The notes under the pieces were generated by a model. That model saw nothing but the letters and a program-made list of their open reading frames with translations, was not told the DNA's origin and did not search any database. Both the position numbers and the translations under genes were made by a program. Below are positions 8,264-21,720 of a stretch of DNA of 64,000 nucleotides, one piece after another (the stretch's first letter is position 1; each line of letters opens with the position of its first letter). The stretch spans positions 108,197-172,196 of the forward strand of contig PLNW01000073.1 of NCBI GenBank assembly GCA_003142855.1, in the 5' to 3' direction. Source of the stretch: Myxococcales bacterium (lineage in GTDB: Bacteria; Myxococcota_A; Polyangia; Fen-1088).

Positions 8264-8932
8264 ATGAGAAATCTAGGCATCTTGGTTTCGGCTAGCCTTG
8301 TCGCGTTTGCCCTGGCTTGCACCCTCGGCGGCACACCCACGGGCGGCAGCAGCGGCGGCACACCCACGGGTGGCCACAGCGGCGGTGGAACCGCCGGCAC
8401 GACACCCACCGGCGGCCACAGCGGCGGCGCCAGCGGCACGACACCCATGGGCGGCAGCAGCGGCGGTGCAAGCGGCACCACACCCACCGGCGGTGGAAAC
8501 GGCTCTGCCACGTGCAGTCTGCCAAGCTGTCTCAATTACCTCGCCACCGACTGTGCGGAAAGTGGAACCTGCACTACGCAGACCGACTTGTCGACCGAGA
8601 GCTACAACACCTGCTACACGAACGGAGTCAAGGAGATCGTCGTCCACGACGTGCTTACCGACAACAGGACCATGACCGTCAAGAAGAACGGCGCGACTTG
8701 CTTCTCCACGGAGTTCAACGGGAATGACGTGTACACAGTCATGGGTTTCATCACGGTGAAGGACGCCTCCGGCACGACCGTGGCGACTGTGAAGTACGAC
8801 GATACGGTTACGTACTACCTGGTGACCTGCACCGGGGCCGCGGAAGTGGCAATCGATCCCTCTTGCATCAGCGTGTGGCCCACGTCCATCTTGATGACCT
8901 CGGGGTGCGAGGAGGGCGGCTGCACGCCCTAG
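8264..8932 (+). CDS. Lipoprotein with Gly/Thr repeat spacer and Cys-containing C-terminal domain
   Basis: 222 residues. The signal sequence MRNLGILVSASLVAFALAC is followed by about 60 residues of GGTPTGGSSGG-type repeats (DNA 8325-8505), then a globular region of about 140 residues with ten or more Cys (for example CSLPSCLNYLATDC, GTCTTQ, TCYTN, GATCFSTEF, LVTCTG, DPSCIS, SGCEEGGC), suggesting disulfide bonds outside the cytoplasm. GAAGGAG sits 6-7 nt before the ATG. No family is recognised. It shares the architecture of the lipoprotein at 4294-5613 but the C-terminal domain differs. Confidence 0.82.
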   Translation: MRNLGILVSASLVAFALACTLGGTPTGGSSGGTPTGGHSGGGTAGTTPTGGHSGGASGTTPMGGSSGGASGTTPTGGGNGSATCSLPSCLNYLATDCAESGTCTTQTDLSTESYNTCYTNGVKEIVVHDVLTDNRTMTVKKNGATCFSTEFNGNDVYTVMGFITVKDASGTTVATVKYDDTVTYYLVTCTGAAEVAIDPSCISVWPTSILMTSGCEEGGCTP

Positions 8933-8938
8933 CTCCAC

Positions 8939-10774
<1,836 letters not shown>

Positions 10775-10853
10775 GGGGTGCGGGAGTATAGGGGCATTTG
10801 CATCTCGGCGGGCTGGAACCATGAGGCCGAGCGTAGTAAACACCCTCGCTCTC

Positions 10854-12476
10854 GTGATTCGCCTCGACAACATCAGCAAGCAGCACGGCCCGCAGATCCT
10901 ATTCATCGAGGCCAGCGCGGCCATCCTGCGCGGCGAGAAGATCGGTCTGGTGGGGCCCAATGGCGCGGGCAAGTCCACCGTGTTTCGCCTGATCATGGGC
11001 GAAGAGTCGCCTGACGAGGGCCAGATCTCCATAGACCGCAACGTGACCATCGGCCACTTCAGCCAGGACGTGGGCGAGATGACGGGCATCTCCGCGATTG
11101 GCGCGACTATGGACGGGGCGGGTCCGGTATCCGCCATGGCCACCGAGATGCGCGAGCTGGAACACGCCATGGCCGATCCAACGCGCGTCGACGAGCTCGA
11201 CACCCTGGTCCACCGCTTCGGCCATGTGCAGGCGCGCTTCGACGAGCTGGGCGGCTATGCGCTGGAAGCGCGGGCGCGTGAGATCATGGCCGGCCTCGGC
11301 TTCTCGCAAGAGATGATGGACGGCGACGTGGGGAATCTCTCGGGTGGGTGGAAGATGCGCGTAGCCCTGGCGCGGATTCTGCTGATGCGGCCCAACGTCA
11401 TGCTGCTCGACGAGCCGTCGAACCACCTGGATATCGAATCGATCATCTGGCTGGAGGGTTTTCTCAAGAACTACGACGGTGCGCTCTTGATGACCACCCA
11501 CGACCGCGAGTTCATGAACCGCGTGGTCAGCAAGATCATCGAAATCGACGGTGGCGTGCTGACCACCTATTCAGGCAACTATGATTTCTACGAAAAACAG
11601 CGCGCACTCAACGAGACGCAGGCCGAGGCAGCGTACGCGCGCCAGCAGGCCATGCTGGCCAAGGAGATTCGCTTCATCGAACGGTTCAAGGCCCAGGCCA
11701 GCCACGCGGCACAGGTGCAGTCGCGCGTGAAGAAGCTGGACAAGATCGAAAAGCTGGAGCCGCCCCGCCGTCGCCGCACGCTGAGCTTCGCGTTTCCCGA
11801 AGCGCCGCGCTCGGGCGAGGATGTGATCAAGATCGAAGGCCTGCACAAGCAGTATGGATCCCATGTCATCTACGACGGATTCGATCTCATGGTCCGGCGC
11901 AAGGAGCGCTGGAGCGTGATGGGCGTGAACGGTGCGGGCAAGTCGACTCTACTCAAGTTGGTGGCGGGCGAGATTGCGCCCGACGCGGGGGCAGTGACCC
12001 TGGGCGCGGGCGTGCGCCTGGGCTACTTCGCTCAGCACGCCATGGAGCTGCTCGACGCGGACAAGACCGTGTACGAAACGCTGGAAGAGGCGTTCCCGCT
12101 GGCCTCGGTGGGCACCATCAAGTCGCTGGGTGGCTGCTTTGGCTTTTCGGGCAGCGACATCGACAAGATCTGCCGCGTGCTTTCGGGCGGCGAGAAGGCG
12201 CGCCTGGTGATGGCGCGGTTGCTTTTCGATCGTCCCAACTTGCTGGTGCTCGACGAGCCCACCAACCACCTGGACATGGCCACCAAGGAGATGCTGCTGG
12301 TAGCCTTGCGCGACTTCGAGGGCACCATGCTCTTCGTGTCGCACGACCGGCGCTTCCTGGCCGGCCTGTCCAACCGCGTGCTGGAACTGGTGCCCGAGGG
12401 CGTGATTCCCTACGGCGGCGGCTACCTGGAATACGTGGCGCGCAGCGGCCACGAAGCGCCTGGTTTACGCGCGTGA
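10854..12476 (+). CDS. ABC-F family ATPase
   Basis: 540 residues with paired ABC cassettes: GPNGAGKS and GVNGAGKS Walker A loops, LSGGWKMRVALARI and LSGGEKARLVMARL signatures, and the ABC-F linker rich in KEIRFIERFKAQASHAAQ. A soluble translation-associated ATPase; subclass (EttA-, YbiT- or ARE-like) is not resolved. The preferred start is the GTG at 10854, giving MIRLDNISKQHG, the usual family N-terminus; the ATG at 10821 would add 11 residues. No SD is obvious for either. Divergent from uup across about 80 bp and convergent on the Bax1-like gene with a 5-bp gap. Confidence 0.92.
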   Translation: MIRLDNISKQHGPQILFIEASAAILRGEKIGLVGPNGAGKSTVFRLIMGEESPDEGQISIDRNVTIGHFSQDVGEMTGISAIGATMDGAGPVSAMATEMRELEHAMADPTRVDELDTLVHRFGHVQARFDELGGYALEARAREIMAGLGFSQEMMDGDVGNLSGGWKMRVALARILLMRPNVMLLDEPSNHLDIESIIWLEGFLKNYDGALLMTTHDREFMNRVVSKIIEIDGGVLTTYSGNYDFYEKQRALNETQAEAAYARQQAMLAKEIRFIERFKAQASHAAQVQSRVKKLDKIEKLEPPRRRRTLSFAFPEAPRSGEDVIKIEGLHKQYGSHVIYDGFDLMVRRKERWSVMGVNGAGKSTLLKLVAGEIAPDAGAVTLGAGVRLGYFAQHAMELLDADKTVYETLEEAFPLASVGTIKSLGGCFGFSGSDIDKICRVLSGGEKARLVMARLLFDRPNLLVLDEPTNHLDMATKEMLLVALRDFEGTMLFVSHDRRFLAGLSNRVLELVPEGVIPYGGGYLEYVARSGHEAPGLRA

Positions 12477-12481
12477 CGTTG

Positions 12482-13633
12482 CTACCTTTGGCAGCCTGCA
12501 GCCTGCAGCACAGCCGCGGGGTCGATGTGCCGGCGAAAGCGCACGACGCGTGCTCCGGTGGGGAGATCCCCGTCGGCACAACAGCGTTCCTCGTCGAGGC
12601 ACAAGATGAGATTGTCCAGTTTCGCGGCTCGCAGCAAAGACAACTTGCGCCGCAGATACTCGGGCGTCCAGAAGCCGAGAACTTCCACGAGAAACTGCCG
12701 GCTGGGATCGAATCGGTGGCGTAGCAGAAAGTCGGGAAAGATTATGGTGCCCGCAGCGCGCACGGGCTCGGGCTCGCGCACCAGATCCCAGTCGGGGGCA
12801 GCCTTCTTGAGATCGCGGGCGAAGCGCGCCTCCAGCTTGCTGTCAAAGGGCTTGGGGGTGCTTGCTGGAAAGAGCGGGTCTCCGGTCTGCAGGTGCAGCT
12901 CGCCTTCCTGGCCGCGGAGCATGCAGGTGGCAGTGAGTTCAAAACGCGCGCACCAGCCGAGGAAAGGAAGCAGCTCGCCCAAGGCCCGGCCGTAGAGCAG
13001 GGTGCGACGAAAGACCGCATACGGCCCGGACAGATCCAGCACCGGTGGATCGCCGTCCTCGACGGTGCAGATGAGTCCGCGTAGCTTGGCCTGGCGAACC
13101 ACCGGGCGCAGAGCGCCCTCGGCGCGGATGCACACGCGGCTGGCGCGGAAGAGCAGGCTGCGCGCAATCAACTGATTGACCCGCAGGGCGACTTCGTGCG
13201 GTGACCCAGGACTGCTGGGGCCGGTGAAGATGCGCTCACCAGGAAGGTCGGCGAAGAGCGCTCGTTCCAGGGTTGCCGGTGCCAGGCCAAGCCTTGCGGC
13301 TGCGGCTGCGACAATTGCCGTGCGCGGTTTGCCGGTCTGGACGACCGCCTCGACGAAGAGCGTTTCGCGGGTTTCAGCCGGAGACACTTCAGACTTGATC
13401 TCAGCCTTGCCCATGCGCAAGAGAAGCTGCGCCGCCGCGCGCAATTTGAAGTGAGGCGCCGCGCAGGGCAGGGGCTCGCGCAGGCGCTGCTGCAACTCGC
13501 GCAAAGGCCGGCCGCTGAATCGATCCATCTCGTCGATGAGAACGTGCAGCCATGGTTGATCGCGCTCGTCGAGAAAGGCCGGCAAGACTCGGCCGCCGCC
13601 GATGCGCGCAGGAATGACGGCTTCAGGCAGCAA
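12482..13633 (-). CDS. Bax1-like nuclease (DUF790), partner of XPB
   Basis: About 383 residues. The C-terminal part shows a PD-(D/E)xK-type nuclease site: PDFLLRH, then EVLGFWTPEYLRRK. In archaea Bax1 (DUF790) binds XPB and cuts DNA during nucleotide-excision repair; the adjacent XPB-type helicase supports the same pairing here. A start at TTG 13633 gives MLPEAVIPARIGGGR, with GGAGGA spaced 6 nt upstream; the ATG at 13639 would touch that SD directly. The 5' end overlaps the helicase 3' end, implying translational coupling. Confidence 0.82.
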   Translation of the reverse strand: MLPEAVIPARIGGGRVLPAFLDERDQPWLHVLIDEMDRFSGRPLRELQQRLREPLPCAAPHFKLRAAAQLLLRMGKAEIKSEVSPAETRETLFVEAVVQTGKPRTAIVAAAAARLGLAPATLERALFADLPGERIFTGPSSPGSPHEVALRVNQLIARSLLFRASRVCIRAEGALRPVVRQAKLRGLICTVEDGDPPVLDLSGPYAVFRRTLLYGRALGELLPFLGWCARFELTATCMLRGQEGELHLQTGDPLFPASTPKPFDSKLEARFARDLKKAAPDWDLVREPEPVRAAGTIIFPDFLLRHRFDPSRQFLVEVLGFWTPEYLRRKLSLLRAAKLDNLILCLDEERCCADGDLPTGARVVRFRRHIDPAAVLQAAGCQR

Positions 13634-15014
13634 GGGCATTCCTCCGGCGACGAGCCTGCTCGACTTCGCCCGTGGCGCGCACCACCAGCTCGTACACCAA
13701 AGCCCGTTTCCCCGGCCGAGGCCGCAGCACGCGACCGACTCTTTGCACATGCTCGCGCGCGCCCTTGCTGCCCGCCACGATGATTCCGACCTCGGCGTCG
13801 GGAACGTCCAACCCTTCATTGAGTACCTGGGCCGAAACCAGGGCGCGCAGCTTGCCCTCTTTGAAAAGGGTCAGGGCGCGCTCGCGCTCCTTGCGGCCGA
13901 TATGACAGGTGAGCGGCATGATGAGGTGCTCGCGACTCACGGCATAGGCAGTCACGTTGTCTGCGGTGAACACGATCACGCGGGCATCGCCGTGGCGAGC
14001 CAGCAGGTTGGCTAGCATCTGGCGCTTGGCCTGGGGAAAGGCGAGCAAGCGGCGCGAGCGCTGCCAGGCAGCCAGGGCGCGGCGACCTTCGTCGGTTTTC
14101 GCCGCAGCCCGCGCGAACTCTTTCCAGGTGGCGTCGGGATCAATAGCGCGAAAGCGGCGCAGGACTTCGCGAAAAGTCGCCATCAGCGTCTCGTACTCGG
14201 CACGTTCTGCCGGGGTCAGATCCAGGTGCAGCACCACGGAGTCAAAGGGGGCGAGAAACTCGCCTGTCAGATCGTCGACGCGCAGCTCGTAGACAGTGGG
14301 GCCGACCAGCTCGGTCAAGCGCGCGGCCGCCTGACCCGTGGGCGGTGTGGCGGTCAATCCCAAGCGCATGGGCGCAATGCTCATGTCCAGGGCTTCATCG
14401 CGCAGACCCGCCCCGAAGTGGTGTGCCTCGTCGACGATCAGGAGCTGGAAGCGGTTGCCGAGTTGGCGCATCTGGCGCCAGCCGCTTTCGAAGGTGGCCA
14501 CGGTGATGGGCTCGACCTGATGCTCGCCGTCGCCCAGTCGGCCGGGAGAGAACCCCGTGCATTCATGGATGGCGCGCGCCCATTGGTCAAGCAGCACCCG
14601 CGTGGGAACCAAGCACAGGGCCGGCACACGCAGACGCGTGATGGCCGCAATCGCCAGCCGGGTCTTGCCCGAGCCCGTGGGCAAGACGGTTAATCCGCGC
14701 CGGTCAGCCATTGCCCAGGCGGCCAGAGCTGCCTCTTGGTACGGGCGTAGGTCAGTAGGCCGGAGAGCCGGCAGTTCGTCCGCTGGGCCGGCCACCTCGT
14801 CCTCGAACCGGACGCTACGCCGGCGAAGTTCAGCCAGCAGTCGTTGATGAAATCGCCCCGGCAATCGCAACGCGCCCACCCGCTGATCCCACAGCGCGCC
14901 CGAAAGATCCGCGAGTGTCGACGACGATTCAGGTTCGAGGAGGAGAATGGTTCCTTGGTCAAAGACAAGGCGCATGGCCTGCGCAAGTGCAGCGTCCGTG
15001 CCAGGCAGCCGCAT
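13623..15014 (-). CDS. XPB/SSL2-type superfamily 2 DNA helicase
   Basis: 464 residues. Motifs in order: Walker A LPTGSGKT, LVPTRVLLDQW (Ia), IVDEAHHFG (DEAH box), LGLTATPP (III), VIVFTADN (IV), VSAQVLNEGLDVP (V), VQRVGRVLRPRPGKRALVYE (VI). The N-terminal DRD-like region precedes LRPYQEAALAAW. XPB opens DNA around lesions. The start at 15014 is preferred because the upstream frame runs through an intergenic repeat and the VapBC promoter. The gene heads the two-gene XPB-Bax1 unit. Confidence 0.9.
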   Translation of the reverse strand: MRLPGTDAALAQAMRLVFDQGTILLLEPESSSTLADLSGALWDQRVGALRLPGRFHQRLLAELRRRSVRFEDEVAGPADELPALRPTDLRPYQEAALAAWAMADRRGLTVLPTGSGKTRLAIAAITRLRVPALCLVPTRVLLDQWARAIHECTGFSPGRLGDGEHQVEPITVATFESGWRQMRQLGNRFQLLIVDEAHHFGAGLRDEALDMSIAPMRLGLTATPPTGQAAARLTELVGPTVYELRVDDLTGEFLAPFDSVVLHLDLTPAERAEYETLMATFREVLRRFRAIDPDATWKEFARAAAKTDEGRRALAAWQRSRRLLAFPQAKRQMLANLLARHGDARVIVFTADNVTAYAVSREHLIMPLTCHIGRKERERALTLFKEGKLRALVSAQVLNEGLDVPDAEVGIIVAGSKGAREHVQRVGRVLRPRPGKRALVYELVVRATGEVEQARRRRNALAA

Positions 15015-15052
15015 GGCCGCAACCAAAATGGTGTGAGTTGATTTAGCTCGAC

Positions 15053-15101
15053 GGCCACCCACCGCCGAGAACGCAGAGGTGAGAGGGGAGACCACAGAGC
15101 C
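15053..15101 (+). repeat. Intergenic repeat family, copy B
   Basis: GGCCACCCACCGCCGAGAAC followed by GCAGAGG, TGAGAGGGGAG, AC and CACAGAGCC. It lies between the helicase start and vapB. Confidence 0.78.
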
Positions 15102-15138
15102 TGAGAAACGAGGAGATAGGACGACTGCACCAAGGTAT

Positions 15139-15184
15139 GGCATATGCCTTGCACATGCAGATAGGATTGGTAAAATCATATGCA
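15139..15184 (+). promoter_or_regulatory. vapBC promoter with possible VapB operator
   Basis: TTGCAC (15149-15154), a 16-bp spacer and TAAAAT (15171-15176). A perfect GGCATATGCC palindrome (15139-15148) and a second CATATGC (15178-15184) flank the promoter and could be RHH antitoxin sites for autorepression. The predicted transcription start coincides with the vapB ATG, and no SD is present, so the transcript may be leaderless. Confidence 0.55.
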
Positions 15185-15384
15185 TGCGTACGACTCTGAA
15201 CCTTGATGACGATTTGGTCGCTAGAGCTATGAACGCGACACATGCGCCTACCAAGACCGCCGCCATTGAGATGGGCTTGCGCGAGATCTTGGCCAAGGCC
15301 GCGCGTGAGCGACTGGCCGCGCTCTACGGTTCCGACCCCGGCGCAAAGGCGCCGGTTCGGCGTCGACTGGACCGACGGTCGTGA
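15184..15384 (+). CDS. vapB: VapB-family ribbon-helix-helix antitoxin
   Basis: 66 residues: MRTTLNLDDDLVARAMNAT is the N-terminal RHH strand and helix that binds DNA as a dimer; TKTAAIEMGLREILAKAAR completes it; a basic tail should bind the toxin. The ATG at 15184 was chosen because the protein then begins exactly at the RHH motif. It overlaps vapC by 4 bp (GTGA). Confidence 0.88.
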   Translation: MRTTLNLDDDLVARAMNATHAPTKTAAIEMGLREILAKAARERLAALYGSDPGAKAPVRRRLDRRS

Positions 15385-15767
15385 TTCTGGCCGACACGAC
15401 GGTCTGGATCGATTTCCTGGCCGGGCGTTCCTCTGCCGTGGCACTTCGGTCATTGCTGGCGGCGAACCGGGTGGTTTGTCACCCAGCGGTGCGGGGTGAG
15501 ATCGCTCTTGGCAGTATCGCGAGATGGGACCAGGTTCTCCGGCTGCTCTCGCAGCTGCCCCACGCGCCGACCATTGGCGATGACGAGGTATTCGCCTTGA
15601 TCGAGACAAGCAGGCTGAGTGCCTCTGGCATCGGGTGGATTGACGCCCACCTGCTCGCGAGCGCGATGACTGGTGGATATGGCATTTGGACCCGGGACAA
15701 GCAGCTGACCAGGATCGCGGCACGCCTTGGAGTTCTCGCGGATTTCGCGCACTTCGATCCGAAGTAG
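15381..15767 (+). CDS. vapC: VapC-family PIN-domain toxin (RNase)
   Basis: 128 residues. PIN-domain acidic residues are visible: Asp in MILADTTVWIDFLAG, Glu in the HPAVRGEIALG helix, Asp in IGWIDAHLLASA and Asp in WTRDKQL. VapC toxins are Mg-dependent endoribonucleases, often cutting tRNA or rRNA, and are neutralised by VapB. GTG start at 15381 overlapping the vapB stop indicates coupling. All catalytic residues are intact, so it is probably active. Confidence 0.9.
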   Translation: MILADTTVWIDFLAGRSSAVALRSLLAANRVVCHPAVRGEIALGSIARWDQVLRLLSQLPHAPTIGDDEVFALIETSRLSASGIGWIDAHLLASAMTGGYGIWTRDKQLTRIAARLGVLADFAHFDPK

Positions 15768-15849
15768 ACGCCAGTCGATGGCACTCCCACCACCGCCCGG
15801 ACAGACGCCGGCTGCCCTTCCTCCGGCACGCGGGTGCCTGCCCGTCTCC

Positions 15850-17166
15850 CTAACTTCGATAATCCGCGTTCTCGCTGACGTACTCGTGGCTCAGGTCGGC
15901 GCCGATCACAGTGGCGCTCGCGTTGCCCGCGCCTAGATCGATCTCGACTTCCACGCAACGTTCGTGCGCAGGGTAATCGACAGGCGGACGGAACACGCCG
16001 TCGACGGGTGGGGCGCTGGCGTAGAGTTCGGCCTGCTTGAGATGGGCGATCAGGGCGGCTTCGACCTTGGCGTCAAGATGGAAGCTGCCCTCTGCAAAGA
16101 TCAGCAGCCCGCCCATGCGGATGCGCAGGTTGCGCAGAACCAGGTCGGGCGCGGCCGGGCCGACGTACTTGCCGATGGCACAAACCAGACGGCCCACGTT
16201 CGGGTCGTTGCCACACACCGCGCACTTGAAGAGAGGCGAATTGACCACCGACTTGCCCACGCCTCGGGCCAGGGCCTGGTTGGGCGCGCCGCTCACTCGC
16301 ACGCGCAGCACGTGGTGCACGCCTTCGCCGTTGCGGGGCATGTCTTCGGCCAGATCCTGGCACACTTGTGCCAATGCCTGCTCGAAAGCAGCCGGGTTAG
16401 GGCAGGACACAGCGCCCGAGGAAAGCAGAAGCACGGTGTCTGATGTGCTGGTGTCCGAGTCGATGCTCATGCAGTTGAAGCTGGCATCCACGGCCGGGAC
16501 CAGCATGCGACGCAGATCGGCCCGCGGGATGGCGATGTCAGTCAGCAGGAAGACCAGCATGGTGGCCAGGTTGGGCTCGATCATGCCGGCGCCTTTGCCA
16601 AAGCCCACGATGCTGCCTCGGCCCACCGATTCGCGACGGACCTTGGGATACAGATCCGTGGTCATGATGGCGGTGGCGGCGTCGAGCAAGGATCGCTGTC
16701 CCAGCGATGCCACGGCATCGGGCAGGGCAGCCAGCATGGCGTCCTCGGGCATGCGCCAGCCGATGACCCCGGTCGAGTTGGGCAGCACCTGGCGGCCTTG
16801 CAGACCGAGCCCGGTCGCCACGGCCTCGCACCAGCGTTCGGCAATGGAGACACCGTCAGGGGCGCACACGTTCGCAACCTTGTTGTTCACCACCAGCGCG
16901 CCGATCGTCGCCTCGTCCAGACGCCGCCGACCGATGATCACCGGCGCGCCGGGAAAGGCGTTTCGGGTGTAGAGCGCGGCGAAATCGGGCGTAGGTCGAT
17001 CCAAGGCAACCAAGGTCAGGTTCATCTTGGCGGGCGTGGGCACCTCGGCCGGAATGAAAGACAGAGACGTGGTGCCCACGCGAAACCCCGCTGGCAGCAC
17101 CGCCTGGGTATCGAGCCAGGCCCGGTGGGCTTCGCGCAACGAGAAAGTCAGGTTGGTGCTCGACAT
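15850..17166 (-). CDS. argJ: Bifunctional ornithine acetyltransferase / N-acetylglutamate synthase ArgJ
   Basis: Transfers acetyl groups between N-acetylornithine and glutamate in the cyclic arginine pathway. 438 residues. The autocatalytic cleavage site is the Thr in NLATML (Thr202), preceded by GKGAGMIEP; the family usually has KGAGMI-xPN-ATML, so only the residue before the Pro is unusual. Further family blocks: VVNNKVANVCAP, LPNSTGVIGWRMP, NCMSIDSDTSTSDT, VNSPLFKCAVCGNDPN and the ending SHEYVSENADYRS. It follows gcvP on the same strand after a 21-bp gap that holds a palindrome. Confidence 0.93.
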   Translation of the reverse strand: MSSTNLTFSLREAHRAWLDTQAVLPAGFRVGTTSLSFIPAEVPTPAKMNLTLVALDRPTPDFAALYTRNAFPGAPVIIGRRRLDEATIGALVVNNKVANVCAPDGVSIAERWCEAVATGLGLQGRQVLPNSTGVIGWRMPEDAMLAALPDAVASLGQRSLLDAATAIMTTDLYPKVRRESVGRGSIVGFGKGAGMIEPNLATMLVFLLTDIAIPRADLRRMLVPAVDASFNCMSIDSDTSTSDTVLLLSSGAVSCPNPAAFEQALAQVCQDLAEDMPRNGEGVHHVLRVRVSGAPNQALARGVGKSVVNSPLFKCAVCGNDPNVGRLVCAIGKYVGPAAPDLVLRNLRIRMGGLLIFAEGSFHLDAKVEAALIAHLKQAELYASAPPVDGVFRPPVDYPAHERCVEVEIDLGAGNASATVIGADLSHEYVSENADYRS

Positions 17167-17187
17167 TGCTACTTCACATGGAAACCC

Positions 17188-20121
<2,934 letters not shown>

Positions 20122-20517
20122 CTAGCCTTCGTGGTCCTTGAGGAATTCCTCGTAGGCCGCGCTCGTCATCAGCCCCTTCAGCTCTTCAGGGTTGGACATC
20201 TCGACTTGGGCCATCCAGCCGCCGTCGTAGGGTTCCTCGTTCACGTATTCGGGGGAATCCTGCAGCGGGGAATTGACCTTGACCACCTTGCCCGATACCG
20301 GGGCGTAGACGTCGGACACGGCCTTGACCGATTCCACCGACGCAAATACTTCGTGCCGTTTGAGGGTTTCACCCTCGCTGGGCAGATCCACTTGGGTCAC
20401 GTCGCCGAGTTGGTCGACGGCGAAATGGCTGATGCCCACGGTGACTAGGTTGCCTTCCTGGCGAACCCACTCGTGGTCCTCAGTGTAGAGGAGTTCGTTG
20501 GGAACATTCTCGCTCAT
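20122..20517 (-). CDS. gcvH: Glycine cleavage system H protein
   Basis: 131-residue lipoyl carrier shuttling between P, T and L proteins. The lipoylation site is Lys65 in ASVESVKAVSDV; YTEDHEWV at the N-terminus and NEEPYDGGWM near the C-terminus are family signatures. Middle gene of gcvT-gcvH-gcvP. The LipB needed to modify it is encoded at 55354-56076. The L protein is not in the window. Confidence 0.97.
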   Translation of the reverse strand: MSENVPNELLYTEDHEWVRQEGNLVTVGISHFAVDQLGDVTQVDLPSEGETLKRHEVFASVESVKAVSDVYAPVSGKVVKVNSPLQDSPEYVNEEPYDGGWMAQVEMSNPEELKGLMTSAAYEEFLKDHEG

Positions 20518-20556
20518 GTCAGTCGCTCTCCTTGGGTGGCAGGATTGTACTTCACG

Positions 20557-21672
20557 CTAGCGGCGATAAAAGGGGCCTTCCACCACCTCGGCTTCGGTTT
20601 GTTTTCCACGACAATCGATGAGCAAGCGCGCCCCGGCCCGAGCCAGCGTCGCTGGCACGTAGCCGAGCCCGATGTTCTTGCCCACGGTGGGGCCCACCGT
20701 GCCCGATGTCACGTCGCCGACCTTGGCGCCCATCGAAGGATCGTGAATGGGGTAGCCGTGACGGGCGATGCCGCGACCGAGCATGACGAAGCCAGCCAGC
20801 TTGCGCCGAAGGCCCGTTTCCCGCTGTCGCAGCAGGGCTTCGCGGCCGATGAAGTCGCCCGCGTCGAACTTCACCACCCAGCCCAGGCCCGCCTCCAGCG
20901 GGGTGGTCTCGTCGTTGAGGTCGTTTCCGTAGAGAGAGAGACGCGCTTCCAACCGAAGGGTGTCGCGCGCGCCGAGTCCCACGGGCTTGCCGCCCACGCC
21001 CGCGCAGGCGTCGAGTAGGGCCTGCCACAGCGGCTCGGCGTCGGGCACCGCGCAGAAGATCTCGAAACCGTCCTCGCCGGTGTAGCCCGTGCGCGCGATC
21101 CACGCGGGCCGGCCTGCGACCTCGACGTCAGGCAAGAAGTGAAACGGCTTCAGCGTGGCCAGCGGCGCGCGCGTGAGCGGCGCCAGGCAAGCCTGGGCCT
21201 TGGGACCCTGAAACGAGATGAGCCCGGTTTCGTCCGAGGCGTTGCGAATTTCGCACCACGACCCCACCTGCTGCACGAAGTGGCCATAGTCCTTGGCGAT
21301 GTTGGCCGCGTTGACCACGATGAGGAAGTGGTCGGGCTTGACTCGGTAGACGATGAGGTCGTCCACAATGCCGCCCTTGGGATTGCACGCCACCGTGTAC
21401 ATGGCGCGGCCGTCGTAGAGCTTGGAGACCTGGTTGGTCACCAGGCGCTGCACAGCCTCGGCCGCGCGGGCGCCGCGGAAATGAACCTCGCCCATGTGGC
21501 ACACGTCGAACATGCCGACCGCGGTGCGGGTGGCCTTGTGCTCCTCGAGAATGCCCGCGGGATAGTTCACCGGCATCAGCCAGCCGCCAAAGTCGATCAT
21601 CTTGGCGCCCAGCCGGCGGTGCGCCTGGCAGAGCGGGGTGGTACGGGGTTCGGTGGCAGGGCTGGCGTTCAT
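20557..21672 (-). CDS. gcvT: Glycine cleavage system T protein (aminomethyltransferase)
   Basis: 371 residues. Releases ammonia from aminomethyl-lipoyl-GcvH and forms 5,10-methylene-THF. Family blocks: AKMIDFGGWLMPVNY, VGMFDVCHMGEV, CNPKGGIVDDLIVYR, ARTGYTGEDGFEIF, GLGARDTLRLEA, and DVTSGTVGPTVGKNIGLGYV. First of the three gcv genes, 39 bp before gcvH; 48 bp after dacB, too short to hold a glycine riboswitch. Confidence 0.96.
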   Translation of the reverse strand: MNASPATEPRTTPLCQAHRRLGAKMIDFGGWLMPVNYPAGILEEHKATRTAVGMFDVCHMGEVHFRGARAAEAVQRLVTNQVSKLYDGRAMYTVACNPKGGIVDDLIVYRVKPDHFLIVVNAANIAKDYGHFVQQVGSWCEIRNASDETGLISFQGPKAQACLAPLTRAPLATLKPFHFLPDVEVAGRPAWIARTGYTGEDGFEIFCAVPDAEPLWQALLDACAGVGGKPVGLGARDTLRLEARLSLYGNDLNDETTPLEAGLGWVVKFDAGDFIGREALLRQRETGLRRKLAGFVMLGRGIARHGYPIHDPSMGAKVGDVTSGTVGPTVGKNIGLGYVPATLARAGARLLIDCRGKQTEAEVVEGPFYRR

Positions 21673-21720
21673 CGCGGCCGCATCTTGGCGGAAAGGCTGT
21701 GCGCGGACAAGAGGATCTGC

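Noticed and set aside
10775..11203. 143-residue N-terminal extension of uup
   Set aside because: It is antisense to the neighbouring ABC-F gene and lacks family similarity; the family start is at 10774.
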